DNA from: Lachnospiraceae bacterium
Lineage (GTDB): Bacteria; Bacillota; Clostridia; Lachnospirales; Lachnospiraceae
DNA: 20,633 bases
Direction: 5' to 3'
Assembly (NCBI GenBank): GCA_019421365.1
Contig: JAHZFJ010000045.1
Span: 1 to 20,633 of the forward strand
Part shown: positions 7,026-15,066 of the stretch, piece after piece
Numbering within the stretch: position 1 is the first letter of the stretch
Layout of the letters: the number at the start of each line of letters is the position of its first letter
Notes under the pieces: model-generated
The model's input: the letters and a program-made list of their open reading frames with translations, nothing else
Databases searched by the model: none
What the model was told of the DNA's origin: nothing
Translations under genes and position numbers: made by a program

Positions 7026-8495
7026 ATGAGCAAAGTAAGAACACGATTTGCACCAAGCCCAACTGGTAGAATGCATGTCGGTAATTTAAGAACAGCATTA
7101 TATGCATATTTGATTACAAAACATGAAGATGGAGATTTTCTTCTTAGAATTGAAGATACTGACCAAGAACGTTTTGTTGAAGGCGCTCTAGATATTATCT
7201 ACAGAACACTTCAAAAGACAGGTCTTATTCATGACGAAGGTCCTGATAAAGATGGTGGTTTCGGACCATACGTTCAAAGTGAACGTCAATCTCAAGGTCT
7301 TTATCTTGAGTACGCTAAACAATTAGTTGAGAAAGGTGAAGCTTATTATTGTTTCTGCACTAAAGAACGCCTTGAAAGCCTTAAGAGTGCAGTATCAGAC
7401 GATGCTAGTAAAGAGATCGTTCAATATGATAAGCATTGTCTTAGCCTATCAAAAGAAGAAGTCGAAGCAAACTTAGCTGCTGGTATGCCTTATGTTATTC
7501 GTCAAAACAATCCAACGGAAGGTACTACTTCCTTTAATGATGTAATTTTTGGCGAAATTACAGTTGACAATTCAGAGCTTGATGACATGATCTTAATCAA
7601 ATCAGACGGATATCCAACCTACAATTTCGCTAACGTAGTAGATGACCATTTAATGAACATCACTCACGTTGTTCGCGGTAACGAATATTTGTCTTCTACA
7701 CCGAAATATAACCGTCTATACGAATCATTTGGTTGGGACATTCCTGTATATATTCACTGTCCAATCATAACCAATGAAGAACACAAGAAATTAAGTAAAC
7801 GTAGTGGTCATTCTTCCTTCGAAGATTTAATTGAACAAGGTTTCGTAACAGAAGCGATTGTTAATTACGTTGCTTTACTTGGTTGGAGTCCTTCTTCAAA
7901 TGAGGAAATCTTCACATTAGACGAGCTTGTGAAAGAGTTTGATTATCATCATATTAACAAATCACCAGCTGTGTTTGATCTGAATAAATTAAAATGGATG
8001 AACGGTGAATACATTAAGAATATGGATTTCGATAAGTATTATGATTTAGCACTTCCATATATCAAAGATGTTATCAAAAAAGATCTTGATCTTAGATATA
8101 TCGCTGAATTAGTAAAAACAAGAATTGAAACATTCCTTGATATTAAAGATCATATTGATTTCTTTGAGGAATTCCCTGATTATGATATCGCTATGTATTC
8201 TCACAAAAAGATGAAAACTAACTCTGAGAATTCAAAAGAAGTTCTTGAAGAGATCTTACCAACTCTCGAAGCACTTGATGATTATTCTATATCTTCTCTT
8301 GAAGAAGTAATTATGAATTATATTAAAAACAAAGGTATCAAAAACGGACAAGGTTTATGGCCTATTAGAACTGCTGTTTCTGGTAAACAATCAACTCCAG
8401 GTGGAGCATATGAGATCATGCAAATTCTTGGTAAAGAAGAATCTTTAAGACGTATTCGTATTGGTATTGAAAAACTTACTGCTGCAATACAATAA
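7026..8495 (+). CDS. gltX: Glutamyl-tRNA synthetase
   Basis: This class I aminoacyl-tRNA synthetase charges tRNA-Glu (in many Firmicutes also tRNA-Gln, later corrected by GatCAB) using ATP in the cytoplasm. The 489-residue length is normal. The catalytic signatures are FAPSPTGRMHVGNLRTAL at about 8-25 (the HIGH motif as HVGN) and KLSKR at 255-259 (KMSKS equivalent). LLRIEDTDQER (about 39-49) and HVVRGNEYL (about 214-222) are typical of GluRS. C109/C111 with H137/C138 may form the zinc site of the insertion domain. The C-terminal helical anticodon-binding region is intact (GLWPIRTAVSGK at the end). The start is ATG with AGGAGTG a few bases upstream. A strong terminator follows immediately, so it is likely monocistronic, with its own promoter. 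Confidence 0.97.
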   Translation: MSKVRTRFAPSPTGRMHVGNLRTALYAYLITKHEDGDFLLRIEDTDQERFVEGALDIIYRTLQKTGLIHDEGPDKDGGFGPYVQSERQSQGLYLEYAKQLVEKGEAYYCFCTKERLESLKSAVSDDASKEIVQYDKHCLSLSKEEVEANLAAGMPYVIRQNNPTEGTTSFNDVIFGEITVDNSELDDMILIKSDGYPTYNFANVVDDHLMNITHVVRGNEYLSSTPKYNRLYESFGWDIPVYIHCPIITNEEHKKLSKRSGHSSFEDLIEQGFVTEAIVNYVALLGWSPSSNEEIFTLDELVKEFDYHHINKSPAVFDLNKLKWMNGEYIKNMDFDKYYDLALPYIKDVIKKDLDLRYIAELVKTRIETFLDIKDHIDFFEEFPDYDIAMYSHKKMKTNSENSKEVLEEILPTLEALDDYSISSLEEVIMNYIKNKGIKNGQGLWPIRTAVSGKQSTPGGAYEIMQILGKEESLRRIRIGIEKLTAAIQ

Positions 8496-8506
8496 GTAAA
8501 ATCTGT

Positions 8507-8548
8507 CACATGGTACGAATGGGAGGCACCTTCCATTCGTACCATGTG
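8507..8548 (+). terminator. Terminator after gltX
   Basis: A perfect 16-bp stem, CACATGGTACGAATGG (8507-8522) with its exact complement (8533-8548), closes a 10-nt loop and is followed by ATTATTTTAC. It starts 12 nt after the gltX stop. Confidence 0.85.
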
Positions 8549-8600
8549 CAATTATTTTACTTATTACTTACTAATGAATTAGAAAGGACTTATATTACGT

Positions 8601-10604
8601 ATGAAGTTTAATGCTTCTCAATTAAAAGCTATTCAACATAAAAATGGTCCTATGCTTGTACTTGCTGGACCTGGTTCCGGTAAAACAGCTGTTATTACCC
8701 ATCGAACCAAATACCTAATTGAAGAATGCGGTATTAACCCTCTTAACATTCTTGTTATCACCTTCACAAAGGCTGCCGCTACAGAGATGAAACAACGCTT
8801 TTTACATCTATCAAATCAATCGCATGCTCCTGTTAGTTTCGGCACATTTCATTCCATCTTCTTTACTATATTAAAATACGCATATAACTTTTCATCTGCT
8901 AATATCATCTCCGAGGAAGCTCGCCTTACCTTTTTCCGATCTATTATTGCACATCTGAATATTGAAATAGATGATGAGAAAGAATTTATTGCAAGTATAT
9001 CCAACGAAATTAGCCTCGTTAAAGGCGACATGCTATCTCTTGATCATTATTATTCTATTAACTGTTCTGAAGATATCTTTAAGGAGATTTATACGGCTTA
9101 TGAAAACAAACTTCGTAAGGAGAACTTAATCGATTTTGATGATATGTTAGTATTCTGCTATGAACTCTTAAGAGAGCGTCCAGATATTCTTTCTCTATGG
9201 CAAAAGAAGTTTCAGTACATCCTAATTGATGAGTTCCAAGATATTAATCGAGTTCAATATGAAATTGTAAAGCTTCTTAGCCTACCTGAGAACAACCTGT
9301 TTATCGTAGGTGATGATGATCAGTCCATCTATCGTTTTCGAGGTGCAAAACCTGAGATTATGCTTAATTTCCAAAAGGACTATCCCGATGCCAAAAGAGT
9401 ACTTCTTAATATAAATTATCGTTCTTCGGAGAATATAGTAAAATACGCTGGCCGTGTTATTAAGAATAATAAAAGTAGATTTGAAAAAGAAATTGCGGCA
9501 AACCGAAGTTCTGGTCCTGAACCTGTGATCAAAACCTTTAAAGATCTTTCAGATGAGAATACTGAGGTAATAACGGCAATACGTCATTATCACGAGCAGG
9601 GAATTCCTTACAATGAAATGGCTGTCTTGTTTCGAACAAGCACTGGACCACGTGCCCTTGTCAATAAGTTAATGGAATTCAATATTCCATTTCGAATGAA
9701 AGATGCATTGCCAAATATCTATGAACATTGGATTGCTAAGAATCTAATTGCTTATATTAAAATCGCTCTAGGTAGTAGGGACCGCAATCTATTCTTACAA
9801 ATAGCGAATAGACCAAAACGTTACTTAGCTAGAGACATCTTCGACTCTCCCACTGTTGATCTAGAGGATATGAAAGGCAAATTTAGTGATAAGGAATGGA
9901 TGTTAGACCGTATTCTTAAATTAGAGTATGATCTTACGATGTTGCAAAAGATGAGTCCTCATGCAGCAATTCATTATATTCGTAAAGGTATTGGCTATGA
10001 AGAATATCTTTCTGAATATGCAACTTTTCGTAGAATTAAAGTAGAGGAACTTCTTGATATTCTTGATGAACTCCAAGAGTCCGCAAAACCATTCCAGACG
10101 TACGAAGAATGGTTTGAACACATCACCTCTTACTCATTGGAACTTCAAGAACAGCTTCGCGATCGTAAGCAAGTAAATTATAATAGTGTTTCCCTATCCA
10201 CCATGCATAGTTCAAAGGGGTTAGAATATACTACTGTGTTCATAGTTGATGCGAACGAGGGAATTACTCCTCATAACAAAGCCCTTTCCGATGCTGATAT
10301 AGAAGAAGAACGACGTATGTTCTATGTTGCCATGACCCGGGCAAAACAGTACCTTCATATTTATTCAGTCAAAGAACGCTATAACAAAGAACTCTCTATC
10401 TCTCGCTTTGTTGGTGAGTTATTAGTTGATTTTACTGATTTAAAGGAACAAGCACGTATTGAACACAAATCATACGGTAAAGGAACGATTATTAGAAACA
10501 CCGACGGGAAGTTAATCATCTACTTTGATAAGCTTCATAAAGAACGTGTCTTAGACATTAATTTTTGTATTGGCAATCATCTAATTAAGGTAATTGAGGA
10601 ATAA
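8601..10604 (+). CDS. UvrD/PcrA-type superfamily 1A DNA helicase
   Basis: This ATP-dependent 3'-5' helicase probably acts in repair or in clearing DNA-bound proteins. The SF1A motifs occur in order: Walker A GPGSGKT (23-29), ITFTKAAATEMKQR (about 53-66), FGTFHS, FDDML, DEFQD (210-214, Walker B), GDDDQSIYRFRGA (237-249), NINYRSS, AVLFRTS, STMHSSKGLEY and ERRMFYVAMTRAK. The 667-residue length is shorter than typical PcrA (about 720-750), mainly in the 2B region. The C-terminus keeps a PcrA-like Tudor/KOW segment (YGKGTIIRNTDGKLIIYF), which in PcrA contacts RNA polymerase. A paralogue of PcrA rather than PcrA itself is quite possible, so no symbol is given. The ATG is preceded by AAAGGA at a rather long distance, about 13 nt. 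It is flanked by terminators on both sides. Confidence 0.92.
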   Translation: MKFNASQLKAIQHKNGPMLVLAGPGSGKTAVITHRTKYLIEECGINPLNILVITFTKAAATEMKQRFLHLSNQSHAPVSFGTFHSIFFTILKYAYNFSSANIISEEARLTFFRSIIAHLNIEIDDEKEFIASISNEISLVKGDMLSLDHYYSINCSEDIFKEIYTAYENKLRKENLIDFDDMLVFCYELLRERPDILSLWQKKFQYILIDEFQDINRVQYEIVKLLSLPENNLFIVGDDDQSIYRFRGAKPEIMLNFQKDYPDAKRVLLNINYRSSENIVKYAGRVIKNNKSRFEKEIAANRSSGPEPVIKTFKDLSDENTEVITAIRHYHEQGIPYNEMAVLFRTSTGPRALVNKLMEFNIPFRMKDALPNIYEHWIAKNLIAYIKIALGSRDRNLFLQIANRPKRYLARDIFDSPTVDLEDMKGKFSDKEWMLDRILKLEYDLTMLQKMSPHAAIHYIRKGIGYEEYLSEYATFRRIKVEELLDILDELQESAKPFQTYEEWFEHITSYSLELQEQLRDRKQVNYNSVSLSTMHSSKGLEYTTVFIVDANEGITPHNKALSDADIEEERRMFYVAMTRAKQYLHIYSVKERYNKELSISRFVGELLVDFTDLKEQARIEHKSYGKGTIIRNTDGKLIIYFDKLHKERVLDINFCIGNHLIKVIEE

Positions 10605-10613
10605 GTACTACAA

Positions 10614-10665
10614 AAAGTCAAGGATATCATATCCCTTATTCATTGGGTATGATATCCTTGACTTT
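10614..10665. terminator. Strong two-way terminator between helicase gene and tad operon
   Basis: Arms 10614-10635 and 10645-10665 pair over 21 bp with one bulged T and close a 9-nt loop. On the minus strand the stem is followed by a T-run (ACTTTTTG), so it should end tad-operon transcripts well. On the plus strand it lies 10 nt after the helicase stop. The stretch 10666-10785 between it and the pseudogene shows no gene. Confidence 0.85.
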
Positions 10666-10785
10666 CTCTATGTCGATATTTGTGTTATATTACTGTACTA
10701 ACTATTTATTGTACTAATTATCTATTGTTCTATTAACCCGACCTTGCTACTTCAGGTTTACTTCTTCTTCCAAAATCAACGATAG

Positions 10786-11079
10786 CTATTTGTATTTTCC
10801 TACAACAGAGAATATATCCCAGACTGGTCCCCTCTCTAGCTCATAACTATCATAGCAAATATTTACTTGCCCTTTTTCAAAAAAAATTTTTTAATCCTCT
10901 ACTTTTGTATTCTTAATAATATTATAGGCGTTAGTATCAGATTCGCAGTACTTCTTTGCCGCCTTCAAAATCTTTTCCTTGGCATCTCCCTCTATCACAT
11001 CATTAATTCCTAGCTTTTTTCCTGTCTTCAAATTATAGTTAAAACCATAATTTCCTTCAGTATTTACTTCAATTAAATA
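10786..11079 (-). pseudogene. Remnant of a DUF3298/RsiV-like protein (5' lost, in-frame TAA)
   Basis: Reading leftward from 11079, the frame gives EVNTEGNYGFNYNLKTGKK, then LGINDVIEG, KAAKKYCESDTNAYN and KNTKVED. A TAA at 10891-10893 interrupts it. The same frame then continues KIFFEKGQVNICYDSYELERG and ends WDIFSVVGKYK plus a TAG at 10786-10788. The pattern (NYNLKTGKKL..NDVI, then a helical part, then F...G.V.IC.D.YELERG near the end) is that of the C-terminal DUF3298 domain of DUF4163/DUF3298 extracytoplasmic proteins such as RsiV. There is no start codon: an in-frame TGA lies at 11080-11082, inside the FHA gene. The first codons overlap the end of that gene. I infer a 5'-truncated gene with one nonsense mutation that still shows clean coding character, so the decay looks recent. 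The family match is by memory of its pattern. Confidence 0.7.
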
Positions 11080-12817
11080 TCAGAAAAGTATAGGATACAT
11101 TTGCAAAACGCAACAAATCACCTATCTTAATTTGTACCCTCGTATGAGGTTGAATATTCTCCTCATTAATGTATGTGCCATTCGTCGACCCCATATCTGT
11201 AATATACAAATACTCGTCTTCCATTGTAATCTTGGCATGGACGCGACTAATTGTCGATTCCATAATAACAGCATCCATCCCATCCGTTATTTTTCCTAGA
11301 TAGAATGGGAATTCTGATATCTTTAACTTGTTATACTTATCATTTTCTGGAAGTAAAACATATTGTGTCTTTAGATCTATAATATTAGGGTGATTATCAC
11401 TTTCTGATGCATTGTCTGTATCACCGCACTCCTCTACAACAGAGAGTAATTGTGTACATTCACTCAAATCATCTTCCCCATTCATAAAGTCTTCACTATC
11501 TGAGCAATTATTATAATATAAGTTAGCATTACCATATATAATGTCATTGCTATCTACAATCTCTTCCTTTACTCGTGTTTCCTCTTTTATATAAAACTCC
11601 TTATTATTATCCATATTTATTCTGTTATCTGGTTGATTGATATCGTTCGCCGCTAGTTGATTGATAGCGTTCGCCGCTGGCTGTTTAATATATTCTACAA
11701 CAGGTATCAGCTTCTCTACCTTTTTCTTCGGGTCGAACATCTTACTTCCAATATAAGCAGTTATAGACGCTACAATTAAGATAACTGCAATTAGCTTCTT
11801 AGGTTCTAATCCTTGACTTATAGAATATAGAATAACGATTAACATAACAAACAAAGTCACTCCCACAACGGAATAGCTTAGTGATGGATACTTACTTACT
11901 AATCTTTCACTTTCCTGACGGCTCTCCATAATTGGTCGCTTAATTAATTGCTTCCTTTTTAATACCACATTTGCCTTTTCAGTATTCACATAGTCACACT
12001 GTCGGTCAACCTGCTTAGCTTCCGTTTTATTTTCTTTATTCCACTTATGACTATCTACTATTTCACAGGCTTCTGACTTTCGCCCCTCTTCTAGTTTTGG
12101 GATCGTATCTAGCTTTTGATTCTCATTTTGATTCTCAGCTAACTTTTGATTTTCAACTAGTTTTTGACACTCAGCTAACCTTTGATCTACATTTAACTCA
12201 GGGTTCCCATTTAATTTCTGACTCTTTCCCAGAATCTTATCCTCTTTTAATTTCTTCTTTTCCTTAAATACTGTTATAAGCGTATCAATTGAGGCCTCTT
12301 TTCTCTTACTTTCGTGATACATGGCATAGACTAATAAAACGGTTCTCTCATCCTCATAATCTATATGGTCCATTAAGAACTCCGATAATTCATTAATCTG
12401 TTGAATTATATCACTATGATAATGCACGTAGTATATAAAACGATAGAGATTCTTTCCCATATCATAATAGATATACTCTGGCAAAAGGACTAGATTGCTT
12501 TCGTCTAATAAATACTCGCAACAAGCATCTATTGCTCCAAATACAGAACTATATAGATGCTCACAATCATCACTTTTTATTTTTCTTCTTTCAATCCAAT
12601 CGAATATGGCTTGGTTACTAGTTATATCATAACCGTACCTAGCCCTTTCATTCAGGTAGGTTATCTGAACATTTAGCAAATATGGGATCTTATTATTCAG
12701 AAGCATTGGTATCTCGTAAAGCTCTTCCCTTCCAGCCTCTGTAATATTATCCTCCCCATTATCAAGTAAAACATAATTACGATATGTCTCTCTTCTATAC
12801 TCCGCTTTAAGTTCCAT
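11069..12817 (-). CDS. DUF6382-FHA membrane protein of the tad operon
   Basis: The 582-residue protein has an N-terminal DUF6382-like domain (about 1-175; begins MELKAEYRRETYRNYVLL). A degenerate 6-7-residue repeat with QKL and ENQ follows at about 210-245, then a linker. Two adjacent membrane helices span about 315-360, then a variable linker with an eight-residue duplication (PAANAINQ/LAANDINQ). A C-terminal FHA domain lies at about 498-582 with STISRVHAKI and DMGSTNGTYIN. FHA domains bind phosphothreonine peptides, so the protein probably recognises a phosphorylated partner at the cytoplasmic face; both termini should be inside. It is the last gene of the operon. Its ATG overlaps the preceding stop (TAATG) and has GGGGAGGAG just upstream. 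Its stop lies inside the start of the DUF3298 remnant, with no loss of the FHA fold. Confidence 0.88.
   Translation of the reverse strand: MELKAEYRRETYRNYVLLDNGEDNITEAGREELYEIPMLLNNKIPYLLNVQITYLNERARYGYDITSNQAIFDWIERRKIKSDDCEHLYSSVFGAIDACCEYLLDESNLVLLPEYIYYDMGKNLYRFIYYVHYHSDIIQQINELSEFLMDHIDYEDERTVLLVYAMYHESKRKEASIDTLITVFKEKKKLKEDKILGKSQKLNGNPELNVDQRLAECQKLVENQKLAENQNENQKLDTIPKLEEGRKSEACEIVDSHKWNKENKTEAKQVDRQCDYVNTEKANVVLKRKQLIKRPIMESRQESERLVSKYPSLSYSVVGVTLFVMLIVILYSISQGLEPKKLIAVILIVASITAYIGSKMFDPKKKVEKLIPVVEYIKQPAANAINQLAANDINQPDNRINMDNNKEFYIKEETRVKEEIVDSNDIIYGNANLYYNNCSDSEDFMNGEDDLSECTQLLSVVEECGDTDNASESDNHPNIIDLKTQYVLLPENDKYNKLKISEFPFYLGKITDGMDAVIMESTISRVHAKITMEDEYLYITDMGSTNGTYINEENIQPHTRVQIKIGDLLRFANVSYTFLIFN
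11632..11679 (-). repeat. 24-bp tandem duplication in the FHA gene linker
   Basis: Two adjacent 24-nt copies (11632-11655, 11656-11679) differ at two positions and encode the eight-residue repeat noted for the FHA protein. They are in frame and lie in a variable linker, so a length change would be tolerated. Confidence 0.7.
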
Positions 12818-13425
12818 TACTCTCCTCCCCTAATGATATCCCTTAATTTTTTAATACTTTCATCACCTATCTCTGTTCCTTCTGCCAGACTTGATAGGAC
12901 TGTAAACTTTCTTACAAAATCAGTAGGATAAAACACCTCATCTTCAGATGTTTCTCTATAATTCAATCTTTCCTCTCCTAATAATATACGAACTGGCGCT
13001 ATTGGAATCTTTACATTACACTCCACGCTAACTGTTATCTGTGTACATGTTATATCTACTTTAGGCTGCAAAACCTTGGTTATCAAAAGCTGCTTCTCCA
13101 AGGCATTAATTAAACGCTTGCTATACACATTGTTTTCATTAGAGAAATCACTATCTATAAAAAAGAATATCCCACGATCGTTAATATGAGAATAACTGAT
13201 ATGTTCTCCGTCAGATTCCATCGGATACTTTGCAGCTGTATTGCATTCAAGTACAATTTCGTTAATCGTCTGATTAATAACAAGATAATCATGTAAATAC
13301 ATTCCTGCATAAATAATTGAAAAAATCACATACATTACAATTGGAAAGATCATAGATATCTCTACCGTAATACTCCCTTTGTAAAGATAATTATTTTTTT
13401 TATTTATAGGATACCGTTTATCCAT
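12817..13425 (-). CDS. TadE-like pseudopilin (second copy)
   Basis: The 202-residue protein has a class III prepilin-like N-terminus: a basic leader to Gly17, then SITVE (18-22, Glu at +5) and a hydrophobic helix (SMIFPIVMYVIFSIIYAGMYL, about 24-44). A predicted extracytoplasmic part follows, with two Cys in CTQITVSVECNV at about 127-138 and a conserved-looking VRILLGEERLNYRE segment. TadE-like minor pilins initiate or regulate Flp pilus assembly after processing by the prepilin peptidase. The gene overlaps the peptidase gene by 8 nt and the FHA gene by one base, indicating tight coupling. The ATG has GGAG 9 nt upstream. Assignment to TadE rather than TadF is not certain. Confidence 0.8.
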   Translation of the reverse strand: MDKRYPINKKNNYLYKGSITVEISMIFPIVMYVIFSIIYAGMYLHDYLVINQTINEIVLECNTAAKYPMESDGEHISYSHINDRGIFFFIDSDFSNENNVYSKRLINALEKQLLITKVLQPKVDITCTQITVSVECNVKIPIAPVRILLGEERLNYRETSEDEVFYPTDFVRKFTVLSSLAEGTEIGDESIKKLRDIIRGGE

Positions 13426-13843
13426 GAACCAATACTCCTATGTAACCTATAAAGATAAAGGGAACGAACGCTATCGTATAATGCCTATTTACCTTTTTTA
13501 TCATTAATAATAATCCTGACCATATTGCACATAATGTTAAGGCATATAAGAGCACCACGCCAATACCTTCAAATCCTAGATAAGCTCCAAGCATCATAAC
13601 TAATAATCCATCACCAGCACCTATTTTTTGTCTAGTAATATAACTAATACCTAATAAGATACCCCCTATTACTATGCCTCCTAATAGACTCATAATTGTT
13701 ACCGGCTTAAAGATGACATAATTAATAATCACTATTCCGGAAACTATAAGTAATAAGACATTCGATACTTGCTTTTTTTTAAAATCAACGATTGCTATTA
13801 ATCCTAAGATACAAGTAATTGCTAATTTAATAATCCATTCCAT
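13418..13843 (-). CDS. Small A24-type prepilin peptidase (TadV/CpaA-like)
   Basis: This membrane aspartyl protease cleaves the leader of Flp prepilins and pseudopilins. At 141 residues it is the short, methylase-lacking form usual in tad loci. Both catalytic Asp motifs are present: IVDFKKKQVSN at about 18-28 (first Asp about residue 20) and GAGDGLLV at about 75-82 (the GxGD motif). The rest is hydrophobic, with about five membrane segments. The gene lies between the two TadE-like genes and overlaps the second. It should process the Flp pilin, both TadE-like proteins and possibly the DUF5702 protein. The ATG start is preceded by GAGGTTAGGGT. Confidence 0.9.
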   Translation of the reverse strand: MEWIIKLAITCILGLIAIVDFKKKQVSNVLLLIVSGIVIINYVIFKPVTIMSLLGGIVIGGILLGISYITRQKIGAGDGLLVMMLGAYLGFEGIGVVLLYALTLCAIWSGLLLMIKKVNRHYTIAFVPFIFIGYIGVLVHG

Positions 13844-13919
13844 ACCCTAACCTCATTTCCTTGTTGCTTTTTATAGCTCTCAATTTTTTAGTACAATGTT
13901 CTCTAAAACAATACTACCT

Positions 13920-14801
13920 CTATTTTTTACCACACCGTGTACATGATCGCCGATCACCAATCTCTGATCGTTTAATCACCTTTATTGTCCTTTTTAATCC
14001 ACTACAATTCGTGTTATTATGATAACGATTCCCTTGTTTTGTAATATAGTAGTACTCTTGTTTTCCTGGTTTGCAAATCTCACATTTATAATACTTACCA
14101 CCCGATGAATTTCTTTGATTATCCAAACTAGCGTGGGCAATTTTGGTTATTGATAACTTAAGATATGTACACTCTTTTATTTCATGATATACGGTTCCTG
14201 TTTCCGTAATATAAACACTATCTTCATCACCGTCTTCTTCATCATCAGGATTTGAGTTTCTTAATCCAACAAATACTCTCACCTTAGATTTCTGTACAAC
14301 GTAATAGTCATCTATAATAGCTAGACCAATAGGGATATGCACCTTATACTGTACAGCAACGTCTGCAATATTGGTTTCGATATCATAAGAGGAAAGCAAA
14401 AAATTCAAACCTTGCATACCATCCACAACACAGGATTTATTAATTGTACTCTGATCCACCACTTCGCTAAACTTTGCCTGCATTAAACCACTAGTAATTA
14501 AATACGTTGCAATTTCTTTAGGATCTATAACACTATCTTCATTCTCATTATCTTCATTATTATTCTGATCTTGATCTGTTTGATTGCTCTCTCCATCAAG
14601 CTCATAATTTAGAACGTAATCATATACATATCCTATTTTCTCGCAGTACCTTACTGTTTGTAAAAGGCCTTGCTGTATCTCTTCTTGTACACTTAGCACT
14701 TGCAAAAAGAAGATAAAAGAATACATAGCTAATATGAAGATTGGCAAAACCAAAGATGCTTCAACCGTGATGGAAGCTTTGGATGATTTATTATTATTCA
14801 T
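13920..14801 (-). CDS. TadE-like pseudopilin with duplicated His/Cys module
   Basis: The 293-residue protein starts with a short basic leader ending Ala9, then SITVE (10-14, Glu at +5) and a pilin-type helix (about 15-36). The middle part has an acidic Asn/Asp/Glu linker (about 72-88). The C-terminus carries two copies of a module with the order YH, C, CxxC: H206, C211, C240, C243, and H261, C266, C287, C290. This module (YH....C..L ... C..C) occurs at the C-terminus of various secreted Firmicute proteins and looks like a metal site. Its role here is unknown; it may display a metal-binding tip on the pilus. The ATG has no nearby Shine-Dalgarno; a strong one lies 241 nt away, beyond an inverted repeat. 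It follows the DUF5702 gene and precedes the peptidase gene by 76 nt. Confidence 0.85.
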   Translation of the reverse strand: MNNNKSSKASITVEASLVLPIFILAMYSFIFFLQVLSVQEEIQQGLLQTVRYCEKIGYVYDYVLNYELDGESNQTDQDQNNNEDNENEDSVIDPKEIATYLITSGLMQAKFSEVVDQSTINKSCVVDGMQGLNFLLSSYDIETNIADVAVQYKVHIPIGLAIIDDYYVVQKSKVRVFVGLRNSNPDDEEDGDEDSVYITETGTVYHEIKECTYLKLSITKIAHASLDNQRNSSGGKYYKCEICKPGKQEYYYITKQGNRYHNNTNCSGLKRTIKVIKRSEIGDRRSCTRCGKK

Positions 14802-14808
14802 ATAGTAT

Positions 14809-15037
14809 AAAGGTAGAGTGGGATATTCTTTCTTCTGACACGCGATTTTTCAACCATATCTTATTGGATTTTGCTTGAAGAGAGTTTCCTTTATTTGGCT
14901 AGATAGGGATTTCTAGCTTATGGTTCATATTTAGAATTGGTTAATAATAATGAATAAATTGAATTTAGAAATGAGGACTTGCCTTTTAGAAATTTGATTT
15001 AGATTTGTCAGAAGAAAGAACATCCCACTCTACCTTT
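14809..15037 (-). repeat. 229-bp element with 32-bp terminal inverted repeats between DUF5702 and tadE-like genes
   Basis: Positions 14809-14840 and 15006-15037 are complementary over all 32 bases with a single exception, which becomes a G-U pair in the minus-strand (operon) transcript. The 165-nt interior is AT-rich and non-coding, with a 6-bp stem (GCTAGA/TCTAGC) and several copies of TTTAGAA. It lies exactly between the AAGGAGG at 15043-15049 and the ATG at 14801. It resembles a small MITE-like insertion, but I see no clear target-site duplication. It could instead be a purpose-made RNA structure. Confidence 0.8.
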
Positions 15038-15042
15038 GTTTA

Positions 15043-15049
15043 CCTCCTT
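15043..15049 (-). promoter_or_regulatory. Orphan Shine-Dalgarno, separated from its start codon by the inverted repeat
   Basis: AAGGAGG follows the DUF5702 stop by 17 nt. No start codon lies at 5-10 nt from it. If the 32-bp stem forms, only TAAAC (15038-15042) and ATACTAT (14802-14808) remain between it and the tadE-like ATG, a spacing of 12 nt across the stem base. The idea is inference; the sequence is plain. Confidence 0.5.
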
Positions 15050-15066
15050 ATTAATAAGTGCTATTG

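Noticed and set aside
11632..12190. Repeat-rich segments in the FHA gene as a possible CRISPR-like or mobile repeat
   Set aside because: The repeats are short, in frame, adjacent or degenerate, and encode protein linker repeats; no spacers are present.
14841..15023. A 31-codon ORF (from ATG near 15023, minus strand) starting in the inverted-repeat arm and running through the loop
   Set aside because: It begins inside the repeat arm, is 19 nt from the AAGGAGG, has low-complexity composition and no recognisable product.
14802..15042. Target-site duplication flanking the inverted-repeat element
   Set aside because: The flanks (ATACTAT on one side, TAAAC on the other, minus strand) share only a loose resemblance, so a transposon origin is not claimed.
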